DNA of 64,000 bases from Chromatium okenii (GTDB lineage Bacteria > Pseudomonadota > Gammaproteobacteria > Chromatiales > Chromatiaceae). The DNA is taken from assembly GCF_016583745.1 (NCBI RefSeq), contig NZ_NRRQ01000002.1, positions 62,001-126,000 of the forward strand, written 5' to 3'. The notes below the pieces were generated by a model. The model was not told where the DNA came from, made no database searches, and was given only the letters and a program-made list of their open reading frames with translations. Below are positions 42,724 through 53,781 of this stretch, piece after piece. Numbering within the stretch: position 1 is the first letter of the stretch; each line of letters begins with the position of its first letter. The position numbers were made by a program, and so were the translations under genes.

Positions 42724-45700
42724 TCAAACAACTGCGCCGTTTTTATAAAAGAGTTTCACGGCGCTGGCACCAAACATTTGCCGCAATTTTTTTAATGCAG
42801 CATCTGCTGGATACAGCCGCCACTGTGATCCACAGATTAACTCACCGACTGCCCCCGGTCGCCGATAACGCAACCGAATTGGTAAACCAGTTTTTGCCTG
42901 CAATGCCATTAACGTCTGATGTAAATTCTGCACTTGCGTTATACCTTCTGCATAAGCAGCGGGATGTGACATATCTAATATCAACAATAAATACTCTGCT
43001 TCTACTAACCGCGCATCTTCAAAGGGTTGAATATCCTCAGCGCGGAGTGAAAACGCATCTCTAAATTCATCAAAATGTAACGTTCCTTCAATGCGCAACA
43101 ATTGATCGGGAATCAGTAAATGACGCTTTTTTTCATACAGTTCAGAAAATACCGTGATTTCAACTTGACCGCTGCCATCATCCAGCACCACCGATCCCAT
43201 AAAACCACGTCCAGTTTTAGTGTGTCGCGCCGTATTCACAATGCCAATCACCGTGTATTTTTCACGGTCACGACGATCACGTCGTCCCAGCTCTTGATCT
43301 GATTCTAATAACCGCGCAATGCGGGTGCAGCGCATCGCTTTTAATTCCGTTTTGTAGCGATCAATGGGATGACCAGTGAGATAAAGCCCCAAGGTTTCTT
43401 TTTCACCCAGCAAGCGTTGTTCATCATCCCAATTGACATCCTGTTCCGTGATCAATTGCAATTCAGGCGCAATGGTGACGGTCGTTTCTTGAGTACCAAA
43501 TAAATCTACTTGCCCCGCCGTTTTAGTGGCTTGACGCTGTTCCGCCGCTTTTAAGGCAAAAGGCAACTGCGCCATTAACAACGCCCGATTCGCATTGAAT
43601 TCATCTAGCGCCCCGGCGCGAATAAGCGCCTCTAATACGCGCCGATTCACTTTATGCAGATCAATGCGTCCGCAAAAATCCCATAAATCAGAAAAGGCAC
43701 CGCCAGCTTCGCGCACGTCAATGATGGCATCAATCGCACTTTTACCGGCACCTTTAATAGCACCCATGCCATAAATGATGGTGCGTTCATCCGCAATTGT
43801 AAACCGATATGCAGAACAGTTGATTTTGGGTGGTTCAATCGTTAAGTCCATCGTGCGACATTCATCAATCAGCGTCACAATTTTATCAGTGTGATCCATA
43901 TCCGCTGATAAAACGGCTGCCATAAATGCAGCGGGATAATAGGTTTTTAACCACAGTGTTTGATAACTGACCAGCGCATACGCCGCCGAGTGGCTTCTAT
44001 TAAACCCGTAACCGGCAAACTTATCCATTAAATCAAAAATATAACTGGCAACGCTGCGCTCAATGCCGCGTGCGACCGCGCCTTTTTCAAAAATAGCCCG
44101 CTGCTGATCCATTTCGGATTGTTTCTTTTTACCCATTGCGCGGCGCAAAATATCGGCGCTGCCTAATGAATAACCCGCTAATACCTGCGCAATTTGCATC
44201 ACCTGTTCTTGATATAAAATGATGCCATAAGTGGGTTTTAAGACCGGCTCTAAATCAGGATGCGGATACGCAACCGCAGCGCGACCATGTTTACGGTTAA
44301 TAAAATCATCTACCATTCCCGATTGCAGCGGGCCAGGACGAAATAATGCCACTAATGCGGTGATGTCATTAAAGCAATCTGGTTGTAACTTTTTAATCAG
44401 TTCTTTCATGCCGCGTGATTCAAGCTGAAATACGGCAGTTGTTTTGCATTGTTTTAATAAATCAAAGGCGTTGTGATCGTGGGCATCAATGTGTTCAATA
44501 GCAAGCAATGGCTCGCCAACTGCGGCGCGGCGATGGTTAATCGTGTCTAACGCCCATTTAATAATGGTCAAGGTGCGCAAACCTAAAAAGTCAAACTTCA
44601 CCAAGCCGACTTTTTCGACATCATCTTTATCAAATTGTGTGACTAAATTGATGCCGCCCGGTTCGCAATACAGCGGGGCAAAATCAGTTAATTGCGTAGG
44701 CGCTATTACGACTCCGCCCGCGTGTTTGCCAGCATTGCGAGCTAATCCTTCCAATTGCCGCGCTAAATCAAGCAATGTGCGCACTTCTTCATCGTTTTGA
44801 TAGGCTTGTTTCAGATCACCTTCAGCAAGTGCTTTTTCTAAAGTCATGCCTAATTCAAAAGGCACCATTTTGGCAATGCGATCAACAAAGCCATACGGAT
44901 GTCCCATCACGCGCCCAACATCACGCACCACTGCTTTTGCGGCCATTGTGCCAAAAGTAATGATCTGCGAGACGGCATCACGTCCATATTTCATGGCGAC
45001 GTATTCAATAACGCGGTCGCGTCCTTCCATGCAAAAATCAATATCAAAATCGGGCATGGACACCCGTTCAGGATTCAAAAAGCGTTCAAACAACAATTCA
45101 TGTTCAATCGGATCAAGATCGGTAATTTTGAGCGCATACGCCACTAATGAACCGGCACCTGAACCGCGTCCGGGCCCGACGGGAATGTCGTGATCTTTTG
45201 CCCATTGAATGAAATCGGCAACAATTAAAAAGTAGCCGGGGAAACCCATTTGAATAATGACCGTTAATTCTAATGCCAAGCGTTCATCATACTGTTGGCG
45301 TTGGGCGCTGAATTCGGGCGCAGCGGCATTTAGAATTTGCGCGAGCCGTTGTTCTAATCCTAATTGCGCTTGTTCACTAAAAAACGTATTGACCGTCATT
45401 CCCGTTGGTACCGGAAAATCCGGTAAATAATTCTTGCCGAGCTGGAGTTCTAAATTACAACGTTTGGCAATTTCAACTGAATTTTCAAGTGCTTCGGGTA
45501 AATCGGCAAAGAGTGCGCACATTTCCGCCGGGGTGCGCAGGTATTGCTCGGTGCTGTAAAGATGCGGGCGGCGGGCGTCATTCAAGGTTGCGCCGTCGTG
45601 AATACACACTCGCGCTTCGTGGGCGTCAAAATCACTCCCTGCGAGAAAGCGCACGTCATTCGTGGCGACCACCGGCACGCCGCGCCGTTGCGCCAGCGCC

Positions 45701-46260
45701 ACACTCAACTCCACTACTGTCTCTTCCGCGTCACGTCCGGTGCGGATCAATTCCAAGTAATAGCGGTCGCCAAACAGCGCCAGCCAACGGTCAAGTAAAC
45801 GTTCGGCCACTTCGGGGCGACCATTGCGTAGCGCCTGCGCAACATCGCCGCCCGCGCCACCGGAGAGCGCGATCAACCCGTCAGCCGCCGCTTCCAGCCA
45901 CGTCCATTCAACCTGCGGCAGCGGGCTGCCTTGGTGTTGTCCTTCTAAATAAGCGCGTGAAATCAAGCGCGTAAGATTGCCGTAACCGCGTTGATCCTGC
46001 ACCAGCAATACGAGGCGATGCGGTTGTTTGAGATCGTCGGGATTGCGCAGCCACACATCCGCGCCAGCGATGGGTTTGATGCCGGCGCTGAGTGCTGCTT
46101 TATAAAACCGCACCAGCCCAAATAAATTAACCGGATCGGTGACGGCAACGGCGGGCATTCCTGCCGCTGCAACCGCTTTTACCAGCGATTTGAGCCGGAT
46201 CACGCTGTCTACTAGCGCGTATTCGGAATGAAGATGCAGATGAATAAAACGCGGTTCCAC
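42724..46260 (-). CDS. dnaE: DNA polymerase III subunit alpha
   Basis: 1178-aa replicative polymerase. An N-terminal PHP domain (HLHLHSEYALVDS start) is followed by the palm, with catalytic aspartates in PDFDIDFC near residue 400. Fingers with PVGPGRGSGAGSLVAY come next, then a tandem helix-hairpin-helix, an OB fold (about 990-1070) and a C-terminal tau-binding region. Length is typical of DnaE1. Composition shifts from GC-rich at the 5' end (first about 250 codons) to AT-richer later. Confidence 0.97.
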   Translation of the reverse strand: MEPRFIHLHLHSEYALVDSVIRLKSLVKAVAAAGMPAVAVTDPVNLFGLVRFYKAALSAGIKPIAGADVWLRNPDDLKQPHRLVLLVQDQRGYGNLTRLISRAYLEGQHQGSPLPQVEWTWLEAAADGLIALSGGAGGDVAQALRNGRPEVAERLLDRWLALFGDRYYLELIRTGRDAEETVVELSVALAQRRGVPVVATNDVRFLAGSDFDAHEARVCIHDGATLNDARRPHLYSTEQYLRTPAEMCALFADLPEALENSVEIAKRCNLELQLGKNYLPDFPVPTGMTVNTFFSEQAQLGLEQRLAQILNAAAPEFSAQRQQYDERLALELTVIIQMGFPGYFLIVADFIQWAKDHDIPVGPGRGSGAGSLVAYALKITDLDPIEHELLFERFLNPERVSMPDFDIDFCMEGRDRVIEYVAMKYGRDAVSQIITFGTMAAKAVVRDVGRVMGHPYGFVDRIAKMVPFELGMTLEKALAEGDLKQAYQNDEEVRTLLDLARQLEGLARNAGKHAGGVVIAPTQLTDFAPLYCEPGGINLVTQFDKDDVEKVGLVKFDFLGLRTLTIIKWALDTINHRRAAVGEPLLAIEHIDAHDHNAFDLLKQCKTTAVFQLESRGMKELIKKLQPDCFNDITALVALFRPGPLQSGMVDDFINRKHGRAAVAYPHPDLEPVLKPTYGIILYQEQVMQIAQVLAGYSLGSADILRRAMGKKKQSEMDQQRAIFEKGAVARGIERSVASYIFDLMDKFAGYGFNRSHSAAYALVSYQTLWLKTYYPAAFMAAVLSADMDHTDKIVTLIDECRTMDLTIEPPKINCSAYRFTIADERTIIYGMGAIKGAGKSAIDAIIDVREAGGAFSDLWDFCGRIDLHKVNRRVLEALIRAGALDEFNANRALLMAQLPFALKAAEQRQATKTAGQVDLFGTQETTVTIAPELQLITEQDVNWDDEQRLLGEKETLGLYLTGHPIDRYKTELKAMRCTRIARLLESDQELGRRDRRDREKYTVIGIVNTARHTKTGRGFMGSVVLDDGSGQVEITVFSELYEKKRHLLIPDQLLRIEGTLHFDEFRDAFSLRAEDIQPFEDARLVEAEYLLLILDMSHPAAYAEGITQVQNLHQTLMALQAKTGLPIRLRYRRPGAVGELICGSQWRLYPADAALKKLRQMFGASAVKLFYKNGAVV

Positions 46261-46315
46261 AGCGGCAAGGTGTCCTGCTATTAAAAAATGAAGGAGGGGC
46301 GCGGTTAAAAAAGTT

Positions 46316-46423
46316 GTCGGTTTTCAGTTGTCAGTAAAAAACAGCGTTGTGACCAATTCAATAACAGTTGAAAAACCTTGTCGGATGTCATTAAAAAACA
46401 GCTTTATCACTGACAACTGAAAA
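46316..46423. repeat. Dispersed intergenic inverted repeat, copy 2
   Basis: Between dnaE and the SEC-C gene. Perfect 15-bp inverted repeat (46321-46335 and 46409-46423) around two tandem versions of the core GTCAGTAAAAAACAGCGTT seen at 4990-5055. The element fills most of the 176-bp gap. Confidence 0.75.
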
Positions 46424-46436
46424 ACTGAAAAAATCG

Positions 46437-48326
46437 TTAAGCAGTGAAGCGTTTTAACCAATCCAACACGCCGGGTTCTGCCGCCCATACCTCCAGCATT
46501 TCCTCACGATATAACCACGCTTGATCATCGCCGCCCACGCTGACGCCAAACGGATCAAGCGTCGGCTGTTTGATGCGCTTGCGGGTTAAATACGTCGGCA
46601 CTCGCGGCAATTGCTGCACCGCGCTCGTCAACATCGCCTGCGCCTGCGCTTTTTGCCCCAGCCGATACAGCGCCAGCACCTCGCCGTAAAGCACCTGCGG
46701 GAACAAATCATCGGGATAACGCTGCGCCAACGCCGCTGCTTGCGCATCCTGTCCGCAGCGCAGATACAAATTCATCAATTCCGCCCGCGCTCCGTGATTA
46801 TCGTGCGCATTTAAGCGCAGCATCGTTTCCAAAGTTTGGATAGCGCCTGGTGCGTCATCGTGATTAATTTGGAATTCATGGCGGCGAAATAACAGCCGCA
46901 ACGCCGGGCGATTGGCTTCCACCAGCCACGGGAATTCGCGTTGATCCGTCGGCGGCGACATCCGCAGGATGATCGCCCACGCCCGTTCCAGAATTGGCCA
47001 CAGCAACACCGTTTCCACCCAAGGCACTTCCGCGTTGGGATATGCCTCCACTGCGGTCGCAACGTCATCCAGCACTTCCAAGCTGTCCGCTAACAGCGGC
47101 TCTTGCAGCAACATGTCCAGCCAGTCGATCTGCATCCACAGCAGCTCTTCATCTTCATCACTGAGCACCATCTGCGTGGAGACGGGCTTACCAACCGGCA
47201 GCACCTCATGCCATTGCATTTCCAGCGCCGCAATCGCTAACGGCGGCATCATTTTATGTGCGAAGTGCTTACTTTTAGATGCACTTCCCCGCTCCCGTCG
47301 CAGCGAGAGCCGTTGCGCCTGATAGACCGGCACCGGACGCTGACACTGTCGACGCAGCCAATCGCGCAGCGCCGTCAACTCCGGCAGCCCCGCCATCTCC
47401 GCCGTGCTGCGCAACAACGCCGCTTGGGGATCGGTGACTGCCAAGCGCAAAAACTCCAGCAACAACCCCTCATCGTAGCCAGCGCGGCGCAGCCGATGTA
47501 ACCAAAACTGCGCCCGCTCCTGCGCGACGGCGAGCTTGTGTTGACTGGTGAGCAAGGTGATTTCTAACAGCGCCGAGTTGGTATTTTCAGGATCGCACCG
47601 CAGCGCCATCGCAAACGCCTCTTCAGCCTGCGCGAACTCGCGGTCATCAGCCAACATCGTGCAGCGTTGTTGCCATGCCACCGCCTGCAATTCCCGACTG
47701 CCTTCCGCGCAGATGCGCTGAATCAAGGTGTCTTTTTTGCGAGGATAATCAAGCAGATCGTAGACGGTACACAACATATCAAACGCCAGCTCATAACGCC
47801 CGTCCAACTCCGCCAGTGCGCCCGCAAACAGCGGTTCTAACAAGGTCAACACCCGCCGCGGACGCTCTTCTAACCAGCGTTCTGCCACCATCGCCAGCAA
47901 ATGCTGCGGCACGGCCTTGCGCTCCAGCGCGTCGCGCACCTGCGCATCCGACAATTCATGGAGCAGGATTCCCCAAATTGCCTCGGTGGACATTTCCGGC
48001 AGGTTGGTGATGTTGGCGCAACAGTCGCGGTAACGTAATCCCGACCCGCAGTGGCAACGTCCTTGCAGCGCAGGCGGCGTGAGGGGACGCAGCGTAAACC
48101 CGTATTTCGGCAACGGTGTCGCGTTCCACACGGCGATGCCCAGCACGGTCGCCATCCGCCGAATATCAAGCGCGTCCATGTGGTCGGGAAACTCCACCAC
48201 TTCGGGAACGGTGTCGCGTACCCAGCGCAAAAAGTCCTGTGGCTCGGTGACTTCGAGAATGCGTTGCACCGCAAGGACGATCACCAAATCGAACTCGCTC
48301 ATAGTATCGGGATCGGGATGAAACAT
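46437..48326 (-). CDS. SEC-C motif protein with helical repeats, function unknown
   Basis: 629 aa. An N-terminal region (about 1-85) is followed by a SEC-C zinc motif, RCHCGSGLRYRDCC (about residues 90-103), the metal-binding element known from the SecA C-terminus and YecA. The remainder is alpha-helical with TPR-like pairs (AQAEEAFAMALRCDPENTNSAL). No signal peptide. A cytosolic adaptor or metal-dependent scaffold is possible, but no function is assigned. It stands alone between dnaE and moaE on the same strand. Confidence 0.75.
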   Translation of the reverse strand: MFHPDPDTMSEFDLVIVLAVQRILEVTEPQDFLRWVRDTVPEVVEFPDHMDALDIRRMATVLGIAVWNATPLPKYGFTLRPLTPPALQGRCHCGSGLRYRDCCANITNLPEMSTEAIWGILLHELSDAQVRDALERKAVPQHLLAMVAERWLEERPRRVLTLLEPLFAGALAELDGRYELAFDMLCTVYDLLDYPRKKDTLIQRICAEGSRELQAVAWQQRCTMLADDREFAQAEEAFAMALRCDPENTNSALLEITLLTSQHKLAVAQERAQFWLHRLRRAGYDEGLLLEFLRLAVTDPQAALLRSTAEMAGLPELTALRDWLRRQCQRPVPVYQAQRLSLRRERGSASKSKHFAHKMMPPLAIAALEMQWHEVLPVGKPVSTQMVLSDEDEELLWMQIDWLDMLLQEPLLADSLEVLDDVATAVEAYPNAEVPWVETVLLWPILERAWAIILRMSPPTDQREFPWLVEANRPALRLLFRRHEFQINHDDAPGAIQTLETMLRLNAHDNHGARAELMNLYLRCGQDAQAAALAQRYPDDLFPQVLYGEVLALYRLGQKAQAQAMLTSAVQQLPRVPTYLTRKRIKQPTLDPFGVSVGGDDQAWLYREEMLEVWAAEPGVLDWLKRFTA

Positions 48327-48480
48327 TGATTGCTCCGAATGAAATTACGGTCAGCCTCCGACCGTCACTGCGCCGCTCTGGTGCGATGCGATATTGACCA
48401 GAAATGAGCGTTTATGCAGATGAATGTTGATGCGCAGAATGGAATAAACAACACAGGCGTTAATTGAATCAATCAGCACA

Positions 48481-48939
48481 TCATAGTTGCGCGTCAACCG
48501 GATATGCTGCGGCATGATGAATAGCAGGTGTGACCCAATGCGCACCAGTTGTGGTGTGCTCTTGTTTCCACAAGGGCGCTTGAGCTTTTAATTCGTCAAT
48601 CAGGAATTCACAGGCACGAAATGCGTCGCCGCGATGCGCACTTGCTATACCAATCAACACAATCGGTTCATTCACGGCAAAGGTACCAACGCGGTGAATG
48701 AGCGTGAGTTGTTGACAATTCCAGCGAGCAGTAGCGGTCGCCGCCAGCGTGTCCAGCACCCGCTGCGCCATCCCCGGATAGTGTTCCAAGGTGAGCTGCG
48801 TCACCACCGCGTCGGCGCTGAAATCCCGCACCAAGCCGATGAACGTCACGACGGCACCGATGCCAGAGTGCCCGCGCCACAGCCGTTCCTGTTCAGCGGC
48901 GATGGCGAGCGGTTCAGTTTGAATCAGAACGCGCAACAT
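48481..48939 (-). CDS. moaE: Molybdopterin synthase catalytic subunit MoaE
   Basis: 152-aa large subunit that transfers sulfur from MoaD thiocarboxylate to precursor Z in molybdenum cofactor synthesis. It shows the GAVVTFIGLVRDFS start of the fold, LEHYPGMAQ, IHRVGTFAVNEPIVLIGIASAHRGDAF and the active-site lysine in LKAQAPLWKQE. No moaD, moaC or moaA is nearby. Its ATG directly follows the nnrU stop with no gap. Confidence 0.95.
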   Translation of the reverse strand: MLRVLIQTEPLAIAAEQERLWRGHSGIGAVVTFIGLVRDFSADAVVTQLTLEHYPGMAQRVLDTLAATATARWNCQQLTLIHRVGTFAVNEPIVLIGIASAHRGDAFRACEFLIDELKAQAPLWKQEHTTTGAHWVTPAIHHAAAYPVDAQL

Positions 48940-49512
48940 TTAAGGCAAAATCGCCACGCCGATCAGCGCGTGATGTAACCAGAATAAAAACAACAGGTAA
49001 GCGCCAATCCCGCCGCCGATAGCCAGCGCATCATTCCAAGCATGAGGCGGCGCACCTTGCACTGGCGGCCCGGCGTGGCGCTTGAGCGCGATCCGATCTG
49101 CGATTGCCCACACCAAAAATGAACCAAACAACATCCCATCGACCAGCGTGCCGTTCACCAATAGGTGCGTCACCGCCCAAATTTTGACCGCCAACAACAT
49201 CGGATGCTTGACGGCGATTTGAATGCGCCCCGGCAGATAAGTCGCTAATAACAAAGGAAATACCGGCAGCATCAACAGCAGCGCCAGATGTTTCGTCCAC
49301 GCGGGCGGCGTGTACAGCACCGGCGAGGTCGGATGCACGGCGGCGTAACCCCACACCAGTAGACCGAATCCGAGCAGTGATAGCAGGCTGTAGAGCGCCT
49401 GCCAGCCGAGCACGCCGAGTCGCGCCACTGCCGCCGGGCGCAACTGCGGGGCAACGATGGTCACACTGTGGGTTCCCAGCAACAACAGCACTCCGATAAT
49501 AAAGAGCGTCAT
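48940..49512 (-). CDS. NnrU-family membrane protein
   Basis: 190-aa integral membrane protein with five to six hydrophobic segments. NnrU family features are the GTHSVTIVAP opening, VKHPMLLAVKIWAVTHLLVNG in the middle, and SFLVWAIADRIALKRH. NnrU was first described near nitrite and nitric oxide reduction genes; related proteins occur widely without them, and no denitrification gene is seen here. Adjacent to moaE and probably cotranscribed. Confidence 0.88.
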   Translation of the reverse strand: MTLFIIGVLLLLGTHSVTIVAPQLRPAAVARLGVLGWQALYSLLSLLGFGLLVWGYAAVHPTSPVLYTPPAWTKHLALLLMLPVFPLLLATYLPGRIQIAVKHPMLLAVKIWAVTHLLVNGTLVDGMLFGSFLVWAIADRIALKRHAGPPVQGAPPHAWNDALAIGGGIGAYLLFLFWLHHALIGVAILP

Positions 49513-49524
49513 CGGTTATTCTCC

Positions 49525-49860
49525 TTATCTCACTGATTGCAAAGATATTTCCTGCACTAAAATCCAAGGCTTAACGACCACCGTCCACAGTTGCGCCTCG
49601 GTCGCCAACCATTGCCGCGCCTGCTGATCGGACACTGGCACCAGCGTTCCGTTGGCAGTCAGGGCTGCGATCTGTGCGACATCGTCCTGCGCGATCAACG
49701 CGGCAACTGCAATAAAATCAAGCGTTTCGCTGACCCACAGCACCCGCCCTTGCGCAAAAAACCGTTGCAACTCGCACCACGCCAGCGGCGCTGCTTCCTG
49801 ATTCAAACTCAGGTACAGCGCCTCAGTTGGCGCAAAAGTCGTGCGCTCAAGCGTCGTCAT
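49525..49860 (-). CDS. DUF2288 family protein
   Basis: 111-aa soluble protein. The pattern [26 protein letters not shown], then SDQQARQWL, then [11 protein letters not shown] is that of DUF2288, a small family of unknown function. Its start overlaps the last 14 bases of glgB, and nnrU follows at 12 bp, so the whole run glgB-DUF2288-nnrU-moaE is probably one transcript. Confidence 0.85.
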   Translation of the reverse strand: MTTLERTTFAPTEALYLSLNQEAAPLAWCELQRFFAQGRVLWVSETLDFIAVAALIAQDDVAQIAALTANGTLVPVSDQQARQWLATEAQLWTVVVKPWILVQEISLQSVR

Positions 49861-52117
49861 CGCTCAGTTCATCAATTGCTGGCGCAGCAAGCGCAACCTC
49901 GGCAGCAGCGGGCAGCGGCGCTTCATTCGGCGCATACACCATAATCAAACCACCCAATGGCGGCAGTGCAATTGGAATGGAATGCGGACGCCCCATCCAA
50001 CTCATTGGCTCCGAATTGACGCCACCTTGATTGCCGACATTGCTGCCGCCATAGATTTCCGCATCTGAATTCATTGCTTCCCGATAAAAACCGGGTTCAG
50101 GAACGCCAATGCGATAATTATTGCGCGGCACCGGCGTAAAATTAAACGCACAGGCAATGATTTCATCACCAGCCTTATTTTTGCGGATATAACTCAATAC
50201 CGACTGCGAACTGTCATGGCAATCAATCCACTCAAATCCAGAGGGATCAAAATCCAATTCATGCAGTGCAGGCAAATCCCGATGTAAGCGATTCAAATCA
50301 GACACCAGCGTTTTTAAGCCCAGATGTTGTGGGCGCTCTAATAACTCCCAATCCAACGCGGCAGAAAAATCCCATTCAGAACCCTGTCCAAACTCACAGC
50401 CTTGGAATAGGAGTTTTTTGCCGGGATAGCTAAACATCACGGTATAGAGCAAGCGCAAGCTGGCGAATTTTTGCCAGCCATCGCCGGGCATTTTATCCAG
50501 CATGGATTTCTTGCCATGCACCACTTCATCATGCGAGAACGGCAGCACAAAGTTCTCAGTGAAGGCGTATAGCAAACCAAAGGTTAATAAATCATGGTGG
50601 AAATGACGATAAATAGGGTCTTTCTGCATATACGATAACGTATCGTGCATCCAGCCCATGTTCCATTTCATACTAAACCCCAAACCGCCGAGATAGGTGG
50701 GGCGCGATACTGCTGGCCAAGCAGTTGATTCTTCAGCAATCATCAGCGTACCGGGGTGCTGTTCATGCGTCACCATATTTAATTGACGAATGAAATCGAC
50801 CGCTTCTAAATTTTCATTGCCGCCGTATTTATTCGGAATCCATTCGCCAGCGTTGCGCGAATAATCAAGATACAACATGGACGCCACTGCATCGACGCGC
50901 AGCCCATCCAAATGGAATTCATCCAGCCAATACAGGGCGCTAGACAGCAGGAAGTTTTTCACTTCATTGCGACCGAAATTAAAAATTAAGGTGCCCCAAT
51001 CTTTGTGCTCGCCCATACGCGGATCGGCATGTTCATATAACGCAGTGCCATCAAACCGCGCTAACGCATACGCATCTTTGGGGAAATGCGCGGGCACCCA
51101 ATCCAATAAGACGCCAATTCCTTGTTCATGCAGATAATCAACGAAAAAGCGGAAATCATCAGGAGTACCAAACCGCGCACTCGGTGCGAAATAACCGGTG
51201 CATTGATAGCCCCAAGAAGCGTCTAATGGATGCTCGGTAATTGGCAAGAGTTCAATGTGCGTGAAGCCCAATTCGGTGACGTAATCGCCGAGTTGTTTTG
51301 CCAATACGCGATAATTCAAAAAGTTGCCATCAGCGTCGCGTTGCCATGAGCCGAGATGCACTTCATAGACGGAAAAGGCTTGATGTTGCCAATTGGATTC
51401 TGCGCGGGCTTGCAGCCATTTCGCATCAGTCCATTCAAAGGTTGTGGCGGGACAAATTAAGCCGGCAGTTTGCGGGCGTTCTTGAAATGCCTGCGCATAC
51501 GGATCAATTTTAATGTGAATGTTGGTGGCGCGATCCCGAATTTCGTATTTATAAAAGCCGCCAGTTTCTAAGCCGGGAATGAATAATTCCCACACGCCAG
51601 CGCCACCGCGCACGCGCATTGGATGTGCGCGTCCATCCCAATTATTAAAATCACCAACGACGCTCACGCGCTCGGCATTCGGTGCCCAAACGCCGAATTG
51701 CACGCCGGTAATTCCTTCGACTGTGCGCAAATGCGAACCGAGAAAACGATAGGCGTGCCAATGACGACCTTCACCGAATAAATGGAGATCAAAATCTTCT
51801 AATTGCAGCGGAAAACAATAGGGATCATAGGTGCAATGTTCATTGCCAGCGGCGTCTTGCCATGCAATGCGATACCGTGCGGGCACCAGCGCGGCATCGC
51901 CTTCCCAGATGAAAAAATCGGTGCCGTCGATGCGGGTGAAGGGCGCTTTGGCTTCCACGAGGGTGGCGCTTTCCGCCAGCGGCAAAAAGGCACGCACGAT
52001 GGCGTGCTTGTCGGTGACGTGCCGCCCCAAAACCTCAAATGGGTCATAATGACGCGCCTCGATAATGCGCAACAGAGGTTCTGGGAGTCGTGATGCAGAG
52101 CTGGAAGCGAGTGCCAT
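49847..52117 (-). CDS. glgB: 1,4-alpha-glucan branching enzyme
   Basis: 756-aa GH13 enzyme that makes alpha-1,6 branches in glycogen. An N-terminal N1 module and a CBM48 domain (about 125-210) precede the barrel. The catalytic nucleophile Asp is in [17 protein letters not shown], the acid Glu in IAEESTAW and the HDEV motif follows. The C-terminal beta-domain ends in an acidic tail. Length is normal for the N1-bearing type. It is divergent from the intact glgC, with 135 bp between starts. Confidence 0.97.
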   Translation of the reverse strand: MALASSSASRLPEPLLRIIEARHYDPFEVLGRHVTDKHAIVRAFLPLAESATLVEAKAPFTRIDGTDFFIWEGDAALVPARYRIAWQDAAGNEHCTYDPYCFPLQLEDFDLHLFGEGRHWHAYRFLGSHLRTVEGITGVQFGVWAPNAERVSVVGDFNNWDGRAHPMRVRGGAGVWELFIPGLETGGFYKYEIRDRATNIHIKIDPYAQAFQERPQTAGLICPATTFEWTDAKWLQARAESNWQHQAFSVYEVHLGSWQRDADGNFLNYRVLAKQLGDYVTELGFTHIELLPITEHPLDASWGYQCTGYFAPSARFGTPDDFRFFVDYLHEQGIGVLLDWVPAHFPKDAYALARFDGTALYEHADPRMGEHKDWGTLIFNFGRNEVKNFLLSSALYWLDEFHLDGLRVDAVASMLYLDYSRNAGEWIPNKYGGNENLEAVDFIRQLNMVTHEQHPGTLMIAEESTAWPAVSRPTYLGGLGFSMKWNMGWMHDTLSYMQKDPIYRHFHHDLLTFGLLYAFTENFVLPFSHDEVVHGKKSMLDKMPGDGWQKFASLRLLYTVMFSYPGKKLLFQGCEFGQGSEWDFSAALDWELLERPQHLGLKTLVSDLNRLHRDLPALHELDFDPSGFEWIDCHDSSQSVLSYIRKNKAGDEIIACAFNFTPVPRNNYRIGVPEPGFYREAMNSDAEIYGGSNVGNQGGVNSEPMSWMGRPHSIPIALPPLGGLIMVYAPNEAPLPAAAEVALAAPAIDELSDDDA

Positions 52118-52252
52118 AAGGGTTCATACCTGTACGAATTTGACGCAACCTGTGATCCACAGATGCAAGGGTTGCAAGTGGCTTAATGTTAGCATTGATC
52201 CGACAAGTCGATCATTCTCACGCGGACTCGACGATAACGAGCAGGAAACGCT

Positions 52253-53524
52253 ATGCCCCATTCTCATCCGAGATTTGTCAGTCGCCTCACCCGCGATACC
52301 CTCGCCTTAATTCTCGCCGGTGGACGCGGGTCGCGGTTAAAACATCTCACTGCGTGGCGTGCCAAGCCGGCGGTACCTTTTGGCGGAAAATTTCGCATTG
52401 TTGATTTTCCGTTATCCAATTGTTTGAATTCTGGCATTCGCCAAATTGGTGTCATTACGCAATACAAAGCGCATTCACTCATTCTGCATATTCAAAAAGG
52501 ATGGGGATTTTTGCGCGGTGAATTCGGCGAATTTGTGGAATTATGGCCCGCACAACAGCGCGTTGCAGAAACGGCGTGGTATTCCGGCACTGCCGATGCG
52601 GTCTTTCAGAATTTAGACATCATCCGCGATCACAGCCCCGAATATGTGTTAATTCTTGCTGGCGATCACATTTATAAAATGGACTATGGCGCGATGATCG
52701 CTTATCACGTTGAAAGCGGCGCAGAGATGACGGTTGGCTGTATTCAAGTGGATGTTGAACGCGCTAATGAATTCGGCGTGATGGCAGTAGATGCGCTGCA
52801 TCGGGTGCAGCGATTTGTAGAAAAACCCAGCGATCCAGAAACGCTGCCCGGACAACCGAATCGCTGTCTCGCGTCAATGGGAATTTATGTGTTTAATCGT
52901 GAATTTTTATTTGCGCAATTGAATAAAGATGCAGCGATTGCAGATTCCAGTCACGATTTCGGCAAAGACATCATTCCCGGCATTTTGGCAGATCATCGCG
53001 TGATGGCGTACACCTTCCGCGATCCGCGCAGTGGCGATGCTGCGTATTGGCGTGATGTCGGTACGGTGGATGCGTTTTGGGAAGCGAATTTGGAATTAAT
53101 AGGCGTCACGCCACCGCTCAATTTGTACGATAAGAATTGGCCAATCTGGACGTATCAAGAGCAATTGCCACCGGCAAAATTTGTGTTTGATGATATTGAT
53201 CGACGGGGAATGGCGGTGGATTCAATGGTCTCTGGTGGCTGCGTGATTTCTGGTGCTACCGTGCGCCATTCGCTGCTCTTTTCCAATGTCCGCGTCAATT
53301 CTTTTGCCTGCGTGTCGGATTCAGTTATCCTGCCGGATGTGGTGATTGGGCGCAATTGCATCGTGCATAATGCGATTATTGATCGCTATTGTCGGCTCGC
53401 TGAAGGTACTCAAATTGGTTTTGATTCTGATGAGGATCGCGCAGCAGGTTTTTATGTCAGCGAGGGTGGCGTCACATTAGTCACGCCAGAAATGCTCGGA
53501 CAAGATGCCAATCATGTGCGCTAA
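52253..53524 (+). CDS. glgC: Glucose-1-phosphate adenylyltransferase (ADP-glucose pyrophosphorylase)
   Basis: 423-aa enzyme making ADP-glucose, the committed step of glycogen synthesis. All catalytic motifs are intact: LAGGRGSRL...[10 protein letters not shown] for nucleotide binding, [11 protein letters not shown] with catalytic Asp138, and FVEKPSDP for glucose-1-phosphate. The N-terminal part has the Arg/Lys residues used for fructose-1,6-bisphosphate activation in enterics. A left-handed beta-helix closes the protein. It contrasts with the degenerate paralogue at 31.1-32.3 kb. Confidence 0.97.
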   Translation: MPHSHPRFVSRLTRDTLALILAGGRGSRLKHLTAWRAKPAVPFGGKFRIVDFPLSNCLNSGIRQIGVITQYKAHSLILHIQKGWGFLRGEFGEFVELWPAQQRVAETAWYSGTADAVFQNLDIIRDHSPEYVLILAGDHIYKMDYGAMIAYHVESGAEMTVGCIQVDVERANEFGVMAVDALHRVQRFVEKPSDPETLPGQPNRCLASMGIYVFNREFLFAQLNKDAAIADSSHDFGKDIIPGILADHRVMAYTFRDPRSGDAAYWRDVGTVDAFWEANLELIGVTPPLNLYDKNWPIWTYQEQLPPAKFVFDDIDRRGMAVDSMVSGGCVISGATVRHSLLFSNVRVNSFACVSDSVILPDVVIGRNCIVHNAIIDRYCRLAEGTQIGFDSDEDRAAGFYVSEGGVTLVTPEMLGQDANHVR

Positions 53525-53555
53525 TTTCAATTGTTATTGACGGCGTGATTTAATA

Positions 53556-53756
53556 ATGAACATTGTGCTGAATGGAATTCCAACTGAGGTCGCAGAACAG
53601 TGCTTTCTTGCCGATCTTATTGCGCATTTGGCGCTGACTGGACAGCGGCTGGCAGTCGAAGTGAATGCCGAGCTGGTGCCACGCAGCACCTTTGCTCACT
53701 ATCAGCTTGCGCCCGACGATCGGGTGGAGATTATTCACGCGGTTGGCGGCGGCTGA
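53556..53756 (+). CDS. thiS: Sulfur carrier protein ThiS
   Basis: 66-aa ubiquitin-fold protein that carries the thiazole sulfur as a C-terminal thiocarboxylate. It ends in the required Gly-Gly (AVGGG) and starts MNIVLNGIPTEV. It is followed 25 bp later by thiG, its partner. Confidence 0.95.
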   Translation: MNIVLNGIPTEVAEQCFLADLIAHLALTGQRLAVEVNAELVPRSTFAHYQLAPDDRVEIIHAVGGG

Positions 53757-53781
53757 GATTTTTTTACCACTGAATTAAGCG

